Assembly (NCBI GenBank): GCA_021815405.1
Contig: JAKAGV010000015.1
Location: 1-64,000 of the forward strand
DNA length: 64,000 bases
Source of the DNA: Bacteroidota bacterium
GTDB taxonomy: Bacteria > Bacteroidota > Ignavibacteria > Ignavibacteriales > Ignavibacteriaceae
Reading direction: 5' to 3'
In this document: in pieces, positions 17,588 to 27,145 of the stretch
Layout of the letters: every line of letters starts with the position of its first letter
Position numbering within the stretch: the stretch's first letter is position 1
Translations under genes and position numbers: made by a program
Notes under the pieces: generated by a model
What the model was told of the DNA's origin: nothing
Seen by the model: only the letters and a program-made list of their open reading frames with translations
Database searches by the model: none

Positions 17588-18689
17588 TTAGTTTTGGTTG
17601 AACTTCATCAAATACGCCTTGATAAACCTATTCAAGTCTCCGTCCATTACTCCCTGCACATCCGATGTTTCTTCCTCAGTGCGGTGGTCTTTAACCATAT
17701 TATATGGATGAAAAACATAAGATCGAATTTGACTTCCCCACTCAATTTTCATTTTACTTTTCTCAACCTCGTCCTGCGCAGCTTCCTGTTTTTCTCTTTC
17801 AATCTGGTAAAGCTTTGATTTAAGCATCTTCATTGCATTAGTTCTGTTTTGAAGTTGCGATCTTTCATTCTGGCAGGCAGCAACAACTCCGGTAGGAATA
17901 TGAGTAATACGGACTGCGGTTTCTACTTTGTTTACATTCTGTCCGCCTTTACCTCCAGAACGGTATGTATCAATTCTTAAATCCGCAGGATTTATTTCAA
18001 TCTCTATTGTGTCATCAATTTCCGGTATTACAAATACCGAAGCAAATGATGTATGCCTTCTTTTATTTGAATCGAACGGAGAAATTCTTACAAGTCTGTG
18101 TACGCCATTCTCAGCTTTCAAATAACCATAAGCAAACTCACCTTCGACCTCAATCGTAACACTTTTAATTCCGGCTGTGTCACCTTCGAGAATATCAACA
18201 ATGGACATCTTGAATCCGTTCTGCTCACCCCAGCGGAGATACATTCTCATCAGCATCTCAGCCCAGTCCTGAGCTTCCGTTCCTCCGGCACCTGAATGAA
18301 TTGTTAGTATGCAGTTTCTGCCGTCGTCCTTCCCGCTCAGCATATTTTTGAATTCTGCATTTTCAATAGCAGATTCCAGCGATTTTAATTCATTTCCAAT
18401 CTCGCCAGTAAATGAACTATCCTCTTCTAACTGAGCAAGTTGAATAAACTCTTCAAGGTTCTGTGCCTTCTTATCCAGTTCCTTCCATAAATCAACCCAA
18501 GTTTGAAAGGATTTTATCTCAAGTAAAATCTGCTGTGCTTTTATCTGGTCATCCCAGAAATTTGGCTCAGTTGTCTTATGTTGAAGGTCTATAATCTTTG
18601 CATCTTTATTATCGACGTCAAAGAAAACCTCGTAGCTTATTAATTCGTTCCTTATACGTATTTAATTGTTTTAATTCATCTTCGAACAT
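17588..18689 (-). CDS. prfB: Peptide chain release factor 2, with programmed +1 frameshift
   Basis: RF2 recognises UGA and UAA at the ribosome. The first frame (ATG at 18689) gives 23 codons, [10 protein letters not shown]...KLRGFL, and then meets TGA at 18620-18618. Skipping one T (18620) continues as [13 protein letters not shown]... to the stop at 17588, about 366 residues in all, the normal RF2 length. The site reads CTT TGA C, preceded by the Shine-Dalgarno-like CGAGG, as in known RF2 autoregulation. The catalytic GGQ is in [11 protein letters not shown] and the SPF stop-codon tripeptide in RISPFDSNK. Joined parts: 18621-18689 and 17588-18619. Confidence 0.97.
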
Positions 18690-18739
18690 TAGTACCTCTG
18701 TGTGTCTGTCTTAGTTAATTTAAAAAAGTTATTTAATAA

Positions 18740-18861
18740 CTCACGTTACGCACATGTCATGCTGAACTTGTTTCAGCATCCCAAAAATGCTGAAAAATGA
18801 GATTCCGAATCAAGTTCGGAATGACAAAGTAAATTAGATCCATAATTGTGCGTAACGTGAG
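18740..18861. mobile_element. MITE-like element, family 1, copy 6 (short form, 122 bp)
   Basis: Ends CTCACGTTACGCACA and TGTGCGTAACGTGAG. Perfect 7-bp duplication TTAATAA (18733-18739 and 18862-18868). It lacks the CCCGGATCAAGTCCGGG hairpin of the long form. It lies 50 nt before the prfB start, so it may touch that promoter. Confidence 0.87.
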
Positions 18862-18963
18862 TTAATAAATAGAGTATATGTATATCCCGGTATAATGGTA
18901 TAATGGTATAGTGGTTGCACGCAAACTTATACCTTATAACTATATACCTTATACCCATATACC

Positions 18964-19275
18964 CTATACCTCCAACTCCATCCTAAGCAGCGCTGCTGCA
19001 AGCGTCTTCCCTTGAGCGTCAAGCTTTAATGAAACTGTTCCGCCTCCGCTAAGTGTATTATGAAGTAAGAAATTCAACGCTCTTAGGTTTGGAAGCTCAT
19101 AGCGCTCTACATCTCCAAAGCAGATTCCATCAAAATGTTTTTTAACTCTTTCAACGGTTAGATGTTTCTTTATAATTTCGAAACCTTTATCATCGTAGGC
19201 AATGATTCCGATATTTGCAGCATCGCCTTTATCGCCGCTTCTGCCGTGAGCAATATCTAATAATTTAATTTTCAT
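18964..19275 (-). CDS. AtuA-like C-terminal domain protein (separate small subunit)
   Basis: 103 residues matching the small domain found at the C-terminus of acyclic terpene utilization AtuA proteins: LLDIAHGRSGDKGDAANIGI at the start, then RYELPNLRALNFLLHNTLSGGG. It is encoded 1 nt after the larger AtuA domain and ends the pcm-miaA-atuA operon. In Pseudomonas AtuA the two domains are one chain, so here they probably assemble as subunits. The reaction is not established for the family; the gene set is linked to citronellol and branched acyl-CoA breakdown. Confidence 0.85.
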   Translation of the reverse strand: MKIKLLDIAHGRSGDKGDAANIGIIAYDDKGFEIIKKHLTVERVKKHFDGICFGDVERYELPNLRALNFLLHNTLSGGGTVSLKLDAQGKTLAAALLRMELEV

Positions 19276-19276
19276 A

Positions 19277-20659
19277 TTAATTTTCCTCCGATGATAATTT
19301 AACCATTTTCACTTCCGGTTTTACTAAAGTTTTAGGAATAAGCGCAGGCCAGTAAGCTACTACCTCGCTCGGTTTAGGTCTGCCGCCTGCAAAGCCTGTT
19401 ACGCTTGGTGGACCAGTTAATATCAATGGTGCAATTTCCTTTCCAAATCTTTCTACCGAAGTATAATCATTTGAACGAACTGCAATGCGCAGCATAATTT
19501 CATTTATCTTCTCTTCATCAATCTCTGTTGAAAGCGGACCATGACAAGAGTTATAACCAACAAACTCTGTTCTAATTTCATCAAATTTTAATTGAAGATT
19601 CTCCAGTCTCTTTCTCAAAATCTTATCGGCAGCTTTAGCTTTAGTTAATGCCTGAGGATAAGAATAAGTTAAAGTTGCCACAGCGGAATATCCGCTTTCA
19701 TAAGAACAAGAAACTTTAAAAAACTCAGTTGCCTGTTTACCTTTAATATCATAAACGCGAACACGATCGCTTCCTAAATCTTCTAGTCTGATTGTCGTAA
19801 AGTCTGCAACGCAATCCGGAGTAATATAAACTTTCGGATCACCAATTTCATAAACAAGCTGTTCTGCAACAGTTTCAAACGAAACTCTTCCTCCGGTATT
19901 TGGATGCTTTGTAATTACAAACTCTCCGTTAGGATAAGCTTCTGCAATTGGAAATCCTATTTCCGCCATATTTGGTATGGACTGCCAATCGCCTAAAAAA
20001 TTTCCTCCACTTGACTGTGCACCGCACTCCAAAATATGTCCGGCAATTGTTCCGGCAGATAAAAGATTAAAATCATTTTCCTTCCAGTCAAACTCATAAA
20101 TCATTGGAGCTAAAGTTAAGCCGGTATCTGTGGTCCTTCCCGTAATTACAATATCAGCGCCTTGTCTTAATCCGTCAACAATCGGAAATGCGCCAAAGTA
20201 AACGTTAGCACTTAACAATTTTTCTTTTACCGGAATTATGGATTCGTTAGTTTCCATGTTGTTAAGCTCGCAACCTTTGAAAATAATTTCATCGATTCTA
20301 TCTTTAATATCATCTCCAAGAACCACGGCAATCTTTAAGTTTTTAAGTCCAAGATTCTTTGCAACATCAACAACAGCTTCAGCACAAGCTATTGGATTAA
20401 CACCGCCGCCATTAGTAATAATCTTAATATTTTTTTCTTTACAGATCGGAAGAATCCGCTTCATCAGCTCGGGAATATCCTTTGCATATCCGAGCTTTGG
20501 ATTTTTATTCTTCTGCTTTTGAAGAATCGACATTGTTACCTCGGCAAGATAATCCATTACAAGATAATCGATGTCGCCTTTTGTTACCTGGTGGTAAGGT
20601 GCGTCAATTAGGTCACCCCAAAATCCTTGCCCGGAAGCTATTTTAATTTTTTCTTTCAT
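19277..20659 (-). CDS. Acyclic terpene utilization AtuA family protein, main domain (DUF1446)
   Basis: 460 residues with the DUF1446 signature: IASGQGFWGDLIDAP at the N-terminus, ITNGGGVNPIACAEAV near residue 83, VITGRTTDTGLTLAPMI near 170, and the closing segment GPPSVTGFAGGRPKPSEV. Cytoplasmic. The family is needed for terpene or branched-chain acyl degradation in some bacteria, but its chemistry is unknown, and in this operon (with pcm and miaA) no other degradation genes appear. The start overlaps the miaA stop by 4 nt, showing translational coupling. Family call strong, function open. Confidence 0.88.
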   Translation of the reverse strand: MKEKIKIASGQGFWGDLIDAPYHQVTKGDIDYLVMDYLAEVTMSILQKQKNKNPKLGYAKDIPELMKRILPICKEKNIKIITNGGGVNPIACAEAVVDVAKNLGLKNLKIAVVLGDDIKDRIDEIIFKGCELNNMETNESIIPVKEKLLSANVYFGAFPIVDGLRQGADIVITGRTTDTGLTLAPMIYEFDWKENDFNLLSAGTIAGHILECGAQSSGGNFLGDWQSIPNMAEIGFPIAEAYPNGEFVITKHPNTGGRVSFETVAEQLVYEIGDPKVYITPDCVADFTTIRLEDLGSDRVRVYDIKGKQATEFFKVSCSYESGYSAVATLTYSYPQALTKAKAADKILRKRLENLQLKFDEIRTEFVGYNSCHGPLSTEIDEEKINEIMLRIAVRSNDYTSVERFGKEIAPLILTGPPSVTGFAGGRPKPSEVVAYWPALIPKTLVKPEVKMVKLSSEEN

Positions 20660-21579
20660 TGAAGATCCTCTCTGCGGATAATTTCTTCCGCAATGGTTTT
20701 TAAATCCTTGTAGGATGATACATCAAACCAGACGATTCTGTCATCTGCTCTGAACCATGTTAATTGTCTTTTTGCAAACCTTCTTGTGTTCCGTTTAATA
20801 AGTTCTATCGCGCGGTCAAGTGTAATTTCATCATTCAAGTAAGAAATAATTTCCTTGTAACCAACAGTATTCAAAGAGTTAATATTTCTTTCATATCTTT
20901 GAATCAAAGCTTTGGTTTCATCAACCAAACCTTGCTCAATCATTTCATCAACACGCTTCTCAATATTCTTATAAAGAATTTCTCTATCCCAGCGTAAACC
21001 AAATTGAACAAAATTAAATTCACTCTTTCTTTTATGGCTAAGATGATGCTCGCCAATCGGCTTGCCGGTAAGATGAAAAACTTCCAGCGCCCGCATTACT
21101 CTCTTCCAATTTTGCGGAAGCATTTTACTTGCGCTTTCCGGATCAACTTTTTTTAATTCTTCATAAAGAAATTCATTACCGAAATGTCTTTTCTTCTCCA
21201 GCAAATCTTTTCTGAAATCTTCATCAGAATCAACTGTATCAAAGATTCCATCAACCAAAGCCTTAATATATAATCCCGAACCGCCTACAACAATTGGAAC
21301 GATATTGTTTGAAATTTCTTCTCTGATTATTTCAAGAGATTCATTCTCAAATCTGCTTACATTGTAATTTTCATCTGGTTCAAGAATATCAACAAAATGA
21401 TGTTTGATCTTTGTTAAAAGAACTATGTCTGGCTTTGCAGTTCCAATATCAAGAAACTTATAAATTTGCCTGCTGTCTGCGGAGATAACATCTGAGTTTA
21501 ATTTCTCAGCAAGTAAAACTCCAAGTGAAGTCTTGCCGGAACAAGTTGGTCCAACAATTACAATTACTTTTGGCTCCAA
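20656..21579 (-). CDS. miaA: tRNA dimethylallyltransferase
   Basis: 307 residues. It transfers a dimethylallyl group to A37 of tRNAs that read codons starting with U. The P-loop GPTCSGKTSLG (residues 9-19), the substrate segment ISADSRQIYKFLDIGTAKP, the GGSGLYIKALVDG motif and the tRNA-contact segment RRFAKRQLTWFR are all present. Length typical. The start overlaps the pcm stop by 16 nt and the stop overlaps atuA by 4 nt, so all four genes are co-translated. Confidence 0.97.
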   Translation of the reverse strand: MEPKVIVIVGPTCSGKTSLGVLLAEKLNSDVISADSRQIYKFLDIGTAKPDIVLLTKIKHHFVDILEPDENYNVSRFENESLEIIREEISNNIVPIVVGGSGLYIKALVDGIFDTVDSDEDFRKDLLEKKRHFGNEFLYEELKKVDPESASKMLPQNWKRVMRALEVFHLTGKPIGEHHLSHKRKSEFNFVQFGLRWDREILYKNIEKRVDEMIEQGLVDETKALIQRYERNINSLNTVGYKEIISYLNDEITLDRAIELIKRNTRRFAKRQLTWFRADDRIVWFDVSSYKDLKTIAEEIIRREDLQ

Positions 21580-22208
21580 CCCTCTCTGCCTATTAGTGGA
21601 ACAAAAGAAAACTCAGGTACATCTTCAATATTAAAATTATCATTTTCCAATTTAGTAATTATTTTTAATGTTTGAGAGTGCTTAGTGCCAACTGGAATAA
21701 CGAGCCTTCCTCCGACTGAAAGCTGCTTCTTTAACGATTCAGGAATGGTTGGTGAACCGGCTGTTACTATTATACCATCGTAAGGTGCAAACTCTTCCCA
21801 TCCAATGGTGCCGTCACCGCATTTCGTATGTATTCGCAATCCCATATCATCAAGAAGCTTTCGTGTTTTTAGATATAAATCCATGTTTCTCTCGATGCTG
21901 AAGACATCCATTCCCATCTTATTCAATATTGCTGCCTGATATCCGGAACCGGTTCCAATTTCAAGTACCTTAGATTGTTTTTTTAACCGTAAAGCCTGAG
22001 TCATGTAAGCAACAGTGAATGGCTGTGAAATAGTTTGACCAAATCCAATCGGTAATGCGATATCTTTGTATGCATTATGTCTCATTGCAAGAGGAACAAA
22101 TTTATGCCGTTCCACTTCGCCCATAGCTTTAAGAACATAAATGTCGCTTATGCCTTTTTCCGATAATTTATCTACTAAATCTTCTCTTTCTCTTTCGTAT
22201 GTCAGCAC
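21564..22208 (-). CDS. pcm: Protein-L-isoaspartate O-methyltransferase
   Basis: 214 residues. It methylates isoaspartyl residues formed by protein ageing, starting their repair. The AdoMet-binding motif I is VLEIGTGSGYQAAIL; the family segment LPIGFGQTISQPFTVAYMTQAL is intact, as is the C-terminal region LVIPVG. First gene of the operon pcm-miaA-atuA. A TAnnTTTG promoter-like box lies at 22234-22241, about 25 nt upstream. Confidence 0.96.
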   Translation of the reverse strand: MLTYEREREDLVDKLSEKGISDIYVLKAMGEVERHKFVPLAMRHNAYKDIALPIGFGQTISQPFTVAYMTQALRLKKQSKVLEIGTGSGYQAAILNKMGMDVFSIERNMDLYLKTRKLLDDMGLRIHTKCGDGTIGWEEFAPYDGIIVTAGSPTIPESLKKQLSVGGRLVIPVGTKHSQTLKIITKLENDNFNIEDVPEFSFVPLIGREGWSQK

Positions 22209-22233
22209 AAAAATTTTTCCGTTTTTAATTAAG

Positions 22234-22265
22234 CAAAGATAAAATTATTAAAAGTAAAAGCGAAA
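22234..22265 (-). promoter_or_regulatory. Bacteroidota-type promoter of the pcm operon
   Basis: TATCTTTG (minus strand, 22241-22234) fits TAnnTTTG exactly. About 20 nt upstream is TTTC, one base away from the TTTG upstream box. Confidence 0.38.
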
Positions 22266-22331
22266 CCAGTATTAATCACTTTTCATATTAACAGGTAACT
22301 CAAATTAAAATCGGATTCATCAATGTAAAGT

Positions 22332-22520
22332 CGGAATTCTTTTTTGTTGAATTGAAATTCGATTTTTGCAGTTTTGTATTACAAAGTGGTGAACTAGAAT
22401 TCCAAAGAATTAGATTGAAATGAAAATATGAGAAGATGGAATTCCAATTCAGTTGTTTGGAATTTCAAATTACCTGATTAGAATGCAAATATATGCGAAA
22501 TAATCCTGGTACTGCATTTC
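22332..22520. repeat. 21-bp periodic degenerate array, locus 2
   Basis: Nine successive 21-bp units start at 22332, 22353, 22374, 22395, 22416, 22437, 22458, 22479 and 22500. Most begin T-(G/A)-GAAT, for example TGGAATTCCAATTCAGTTGT and TGGAATTTCAAATTACCTGA. A unit one base short precedes them, and weaker units follow to about 22620. It lies between the divergent pcm and argC genes. Confidence 0.75.
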
Positions 22521-22635
22521 TGCAAGATGTTTCAGTCAGTTTTGAGATAAATATCGATTAATGTGCATAAAATTCATATCCAGTTGTATAAAATGACCGC
22601 TAAAAGTGATTTTGTGTAATTTAATTCATTTTTTA

Positions 22636-22667
22636 TTTGACAAATAAATTCGTTTTTTTTATGTTTA
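22636..22667 (+). promoter_or_regulatory. Candidate promoter of the arginine cluster
   Basis: TTTG, a 20-nt spacer and TATGTTTA fit TTTG-N20-TAnnTTTG with one mismatch. The same bases also give a TTGACA-17-TATGTT reading. It is about 280 nt before argC, leaving a long leader with no feature recognised apart from a low-complexity run of CATTACT words near 22790-22830. Confidence 0.45.
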
Positions 22668-22949
22668 CGCCCAAGTAACAGATAATTATATACGTAAAAT
22701 TGAAAATTATTTATAAATATAGACCGGAAGCAAACAATTTATCCTATTTGGAATATTGTAATAATAGAGTAATGGGATACGATAGACTATTCCATTACTC
22801 CATTACTTCATTACTCCACTCTTCAATAGAGTTAATCAATACTAATCACTTTCCAAGTCCTTTCCGCCGCCCCCGTTTGGGGTAATCATATTCCTATCAA
22901 TGATAGTTTCAATTAATATTTTCAAAAAATTTAACTAAAGGTTTTTAAT

Positions 22950-23984
22950 ATGATTTCAATAGGCATTATCGGCGGAAGCGGATACACAGGGAAAAAGTTA
23001 ATTCAATTTTGCAGCAATCATCCTTTTGTGAATGATTATAAAGTTTACGGAAACAAAACAGCAGGGCAATCTTTAACCGATTTGTTCCCGGAGTTAGCCG
23101 GACAAATTTTAGATTCAGTTATTGAAAGCTTAGATAATATATCAAGCGTTCATGATTTATTCTTCATCGCACTGCCTCACGGTGAAGCTTTGAAGTATGT
23201 CCCTTCTTTAATAAGTGCTGGTAAAAAGGTAATCGATCTTGGTGGAGATTACAGACTCGATTCAAAAAGTGAATACGAAAAATGGTACGGCATTGAACAT
23301 ACATCTGCTGAGCTTTTAAAAGAAAAGATATACGGACTTGCTGATTATTCCGGCACACAATATTTGGACAGCGGTTTAATTGCTAACCCTGGATGCTATC
23401 CAACAGCCACTGTGCTTGGATTGATTCCATTAGTTTCAAGATTCGGAGAAGAAATAATTACAGCAAGCACAATTGCTTATTCCGGAACAAGCGGCGCAGG
23501 CAAATCTCCAAAGCAGGAATTACTGATGGCAGAGATGGATGGTGATGTTTCGGCTTACAATGTTAACAAGCACAGACATCAACCGGAAATTCTGCAGACT
23601 CTTTCCAAAGCCGGATTCAGTTCGCCTTTTTCTTTTACAACTCATCTACTTCCGGCAGCAATTGGAATTTATGCGACAACTTCTATTCATCTGAAAAAAT
23701 CTTTAAATGAAAATGCAGTTAAGGAATTCTATAAAGCGTTTTATGCAAGTTCTTCTTTTGTAAGATTGAGAGAAGTGCCGCCTCACTTAACATGGGTGGT
23801 AAATACAAATTACTGTGACATTAATGTTTCCGTAAAAGATAACGTTGCGATAATTACTTCTGCAATTGATAACTTGATTAAAGGTGCATCAGGACAGGCT
23901 TTCCAAAACATGAATAAAATGTACGGCTGGGAAGAAAGCCTCGGCATCAAAGCTGAAGGAGTGAAACATGTTTCAGTTTATTGA
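22950..23984 (+). CDS. argC: N-acetyl-gamma-glutamyl-phosphate reductase
   Basis: 344 residues. It reduces N-acetylglutamyl phosphate to the semialdehyde with NADPH, the third step of arginine synthesis. The nucleotide-binding GGSGYTG is at residues 8-14 and the nucleophile Cys149 in LIANPGCYPTA; the C-terminal SGASGQA-type segment reads KGASGQAFQNMN. First gene of the cluster, with AAAGG 8 nt before the ATG. It overlaps argJ by 17 nt. Confidence 0.97.
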   Translation: MISIGIIGGSGYTGKKLIQFCSNHPFVNDYKVYGNKTAGQSLTDLFPELAGQILDSVIESLDNISSVHDLFFIALPHGEALKYVPSLISAGKKVIDLGGDYRLDSKSEYEKWYGIEHTSAELLKEKIYGLADYSGTQYLDSGLIANPGCYPTATVLGLIPLVSRFGEEIITASTIAYSGTSGAGKSPKQELLMAEMDGDVSAYNVNKHRHQPEILQTLSKAGFSSPFSFTTHLLPAAIGIYATTSIHLKKSLNENAVKEFYKAFYASSSFVRLREVPPHLTWVVNTNYCDINVSVKDNVAIITSAIDNLIKGASGQAFQNMNKMYGWEESLGIKAEGVKHVSVY

Positions 23985-25173
23985 AAACGGCTCCGTTACT
24001 TCTGTTAAAGGGATAAAAGCCGCCGGAATTTTCAGCGGCATTAAAAGAAAAAGAAAAGACCTTGCGTTAATTTTTTCTGATTATCCATGCACTGCAGCAG
24101 GAACTTACACTTTGAATAAAGTTCAAGCGGCTCCGTTGCTTCTTACCAAAGCTACTGTTGCAAAGAATGATTTTGCAAGAGCAGTTTTGGTCAACTCAGG
24201 CAACGCAAACGCTTGCACCGGAGAAGCCGGTTACAACGATGCTCTTCAGATGCAGAAGTGGTGCGCTGAGAAATTAAATATCAAGCAGGAAGAAGTTTTG
24301 ATTGCTTCTACTGGAGTTATCGGTCAAAGACTTCCAATGGATACAATCAAAAAAGGAATAGATGAAATAGTTCCTCAGTTGTGCGTTTGCGGCGGTCTAA
24401 ATGCTGCCGAGGCAATAATGACAACTGATACAAAAATAAAATCGTATGCAGTTAATATTCAATTGAAAAATGGAACGGTAACAATCGGAGGAATCGGCAA
24501 AGGCAGCGGAATGATTATGCCGAACATGGCTACGATGCTCGGCTTTATTACAACCGATGCTGTAATTGCAAAGCCTCTTCTACATGAATTGCTTTTGAAA
24601 TCAGTTCAAAAATCCTTCAATAAAATTTCAGTCGATGGCGACACCAGTACCAACGATATGGTTGTTCTACTTGCCAACGGTGCCTCAGAAATTTCGATTG
24701 AAAAAGATACAGAAGACTACAACGTTTTTTTAGAGGCTCTGCAAGCGGTCTGCATTGAGTTGGCAAAGTCGATAGTCTCCGACGGTGAAGGCGCATCAAA
24801 GCTAGTTACCGTAAACGTAAAGAATGCAAGAACGTATGAGGAGGCAAACTTAGTCGGAAAATCAATTTCCAATTCTCCGCTTGTTAAGACTGCTATTTAC
24901 GGTGCCGATGCTAACTGGGGAAGAATCCTTAGTGCAGCCGGAAACAGCGGCGCTGATTTTGAGCCGTCAAAAGTCTCTATTCATTTTAATGATTTACCGG
25001 TACTTCTCCCAGATTACAAACTCGCTCTTGACGAGAAGAAAGCTGCAAAGATTCTTTCGCAGAAAGAATTCACAATTAACGTTGATCTTGGTGCCGGTTC
25101 AGAAAATTGTACGTGGTGGACTTGCGATTTTACAGAGGAATATATCCGAATAAATGCTGATTACCGGACTTAA
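23968..25173 (+). CDS. argJ: Glutamate N-acetyltransferase / amino-acid acetyltransferase
   Basis: 401 residues. ArgJ moves the acetyl group from acetylornithine back to glutamate, so the pathway runs as a cycle. The self-cleavage site is intact: Thr189 in PNMATMLGFITTDA becomes the N-terminal nucleophile of the beta chain. Segments VNSGNANACTG and DGDTSTNDM are typical. The start lies inside argC (17-nt overlap). Whether it also uses acetyl-CoA cannot be told from sequence; no argA is in the cluster. Confidence 0.97.
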   Translation: MFQFIENGSVTSVKGIKAAGIFSGIKRKRKDLALIFSDYPCTAAGTYTLNKVQAAPLLLTKATVAKNDFARAVLVNSGNANACTGEAGYNDALQMQKWCAEKLNIKQEEVLIASTGVIGQRLPMDTIKKGIDEIVPQLCVCGGLNAAEAIMTTDTKIKSYAVNIQLKNGTVTIGGIGKGSGMIMPNMATMLGFITTDAVIAKPLLHELLLKSVQKSFNKISVDGDTSTNDMVVLLANGASEISIEKDTEDYNVFLEALQAVCIELAKSIVSDGEGASKLVTVNVKNARTYEEANLVGKSISNSPLVKTAIYGADANWGRILSAAGNSGADFEPSKVSIHFNDLPVLLPDYKLALDEKKAAKILSQKEFTINVDLGAGSENCTWWTCDFTEEYIRINADYRT

Positions 25174-25189
25174 GCGAAAGGAAACTAAA

Positions 25190-25990
25190 ATGAAAATTGC
25201 ATTAGTTAAAGTCAGCGGAAAGACAATTTCAGAATTTTTAACGACTGAAAAGTGGATAGAAACATTCAAGAAATTGAAATTAGAATTTAGTGGCGTCGTA
25301 CTTGTTCACGGTGCCGGCAAAAGCATTACCGAATGGTCCGAGAAGCTTGGACTTGAAACGAAGTTTGTTAATGGACAGAGAGTTACAACGAAAGAACAGA
25401 TGGAAGTAGTAGCTGCTGTTCAAGCGGGTGTTCTTAACAGTCAGTTAACTGCAAAATTAAATTCATCGGGCTTCAAGGCAGTCGGACTTTCCGGAATCGA
25501 CCACGGAACTTTTGTTGCCAGCTATTTCAATAAAGAGCTTGGTTTTGTAGGCAAGCCGGAATTAGCCGGCTCGACTGAATGGATAAATGAACTTTTGGAA
25601 AATCAAGTCGTTCCAGTGTTCTCAAGCATCTGCGCAGATGCCGGCGGCAACTTGATGAACGTTAACGCAGACGTCTTTGCAGAATCTTTAGCAGCAGCAA
25701 TCGAAGCAGATACTATATTCTTCGTTTCCGATGTTGACGGCGTTAAGATTAACAAAGAAGTAAGATCAACTTTAACAGAAGAAGAAATTATAACAGGAAT
25801 CGTAAACGGCGACATAACCGACGGTATGATTCCAAAGCTTCAAAGCTGCATGGAGCTTCTTAAAAAAGGAATCAACAAAATCTGGATTGGTTCTCAAATA
25901 AATTATAATTCGAAAATTTCTATAATTAACAGCGGCACATGGATAATTAACTCGGATGAAAAACAATATGAATTACACAGGACTGCTTAA
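25190..25990 (+). CDS. argB: Acetylglutamate kinase
   Basis: 266 residues of the amino-acid kinase fold, phosphorylating N-acetylglutamate. The N-terminal glycine motif reads VKVSGKTI and the second HGAGKSIT, both looser than the usual KxGGxA and HGGGP. The later ADVFAESLAAAIEAD and FVSDVDGV segments are standard. The longer frame from 25154 lacks a ribosome site, while AAAGGAAAC lies before the ATG at 25190. Position between argJ and argD supports the call; the changed glycine loops suggest a distinct ArgB branch. Confidence 0.9.
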   Translation: MKIALVKVSGKTISEFLTTEKWIETFKKLKLEFSGVVLVHGAGKSITEWSEKLGLETKFVNGQRVTTKEQMEVVAAVQAGVLNSQLTAKLNSSGFKAVGLSGIDHGTFVASYFNKELGFVGKPELAGSTEWINELLENQVVPVFSSICADAGGNLMNVNADVFAESLAAAIEADTIFFVSDVDGVKINKEVRSTLTEEEIITGIVNGDITDGMIPKLQSCMELLKKGINKIWIGSQINYNSKISIINSGTWIINSDEKQYELHRTA

Positions 25991-27125
25991 CACTTACGCA
26001 AAATACCCAGTTGAGTTTGTCAAAGGAAACGGCTTCAATCTTTACGACAAAAACGGAAAAGAGTACACCGACTTCCTATGCGGCATAGCAGTAACAAGTT
26101 TCGGACACAACCATCCCGAAATTAAAGCTGCAGCGTTAAAACAATTTGAAAGCTACTGGCATGCTTCGAATCTTTTTGAATATTCAGGACAGGAAGAACT
26201 TGCGAAGAAGCTTGCAGAGCGGTCAGGATTGCATTTCGTTTTCTTCAGCAATACCGGCACCGAAGCAAACGAAGCTGCAATAAAGATTGCGCGGAAGTGG
26301 GGCAACGGTAAGTATGAAATCATTTCTACAATTCACGGATTTCATGGAAGAACTTATGGCGGACTTTCCGCAACAGGTCAATACAAATTCTGGGAAGGAT
26401 TTGAGCCGCTTGTTCCCGGCTTCTTACATGTTCCCTACAACGATTTGGAAGCAGTTAAAAATTCAATCACACTAAAAACAGTTGCGGTCATTGTTGAAAC
26501 AATTCAAGGCGAAGGCGGAATAAACTGCGCTTCAACCGAATATATGAAAGGCTTAAGAAATCTTTGCACCGAAAAAAATATTCTTTTGATTGTCGACGAA
26601 GTTCAAACCGGAATTGGCAGAACCGGAAAGTTTTATTCATATCAGCATCAAGGAATTGTACCGGATATTGTCACCTCAGCTAAAGCTCTTGCCAACGGCT
26701 TCCCTATCGGCGCAACTATTTGTACCAAAGAAGTCGGCAATGCAATCAAACCAGGCAACCATGGCTCAACATTCGGAGGAAATCCGGTCGCAGTTGCAGC
26801 AGCAAACAAAGTAGTTGATTTGCTGGATGAAAAGCAGCTAATGAAAATTGAAAAGCTTGGGGACTTCTTTAAGAAATCTCTACTTGAATTGAATTTGTCC
26901 GGTATTAAAGAAGTAAGAGGCAAAGGCTTAATCATTGGAGTTGAATTTGCACAAGGAATTTCTTGCAAAGAGATTGCTAAGAAATTGCTTGAGGAAGGAA
27001 TTCTTGTCGGAACTTCCGGTGATTCGGTTTTAAGGATTCTACCACCGTTCATTATATCGGAAACAGAAATTGCCAAATTCAATTCGGCATTGAAAAAGGT
27101 TGTTTCGGGAATAACCATTAAGTAA
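25956..27125 (+). CDS. argD: Acetylornithine aminotransferase
   Basis: 389 residues, class III PLP-dependent transaminase forming N-acetylornithine from the semialdehyde and glutamate. The Schiff-base Lys243 is in VTSAKALANGFPIG; the Asp in LIVDEVQTGIGRTG and the phosphate-binding SNTGTEANEAA are present. It overlaps argB by 35 nt; a second ATG at 25968 (MNYTGLL) is an equally good start. Because the substrate groups overlap in this family, a role in lysine synthesis as well is possible. Confidence 0.94.
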   Translation: MKNNMNYTGLLNTYAKYPVEFVKGNGFNLYDKNGKEYTDFLCGIAVTSFGHNHPEIKAAALKQFESYWHASNLFEYSGQEELAKKLAERSGLHFVFFSNTGTEANEAAIKIARKWGNGKYEIISTIHGFHGRTYGGLSATGQYKFWEGFEPLVPGFLHVPYNDLEAVKNSITLKTVAVIVETIQGEGGINCASTEYMKGLRNLCTEKNILLIVDEVQTGIGRTGKFYSYQHQGIVPDIVTSAKALANGFPIGATICTKEVGNAIKPGNHGSTFGGNPVAVAAANKVVDLLDEKQLMKIEKLGDFFKKSLLELNLSGIKEVRGKGLIIGVEFAQGISCKEIAKKLLEEGILVGTSGDSVLRILPPFIISETEIAKFNSALKKVVSGITIK

Positions 27126-27145
27126 AAACATTAAAAGGAAAATTT

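Noticed and set aside
18773-18958. Minus ORF ending CHSELDSESHFSAFLGC
   Set aside because: Starts in AT-rich low-complexity sequence and ends in MITE copy 6; no ribosome site.
22700-22885. Small ORF before argC
   Set aside because: Covers low-complexity CATTACT sequence, has no ribosome site and runs through the argC leader.
26648-27118. 156-codon minus ORF
   Set aside because: Antisense shadow of argD; no independent features.
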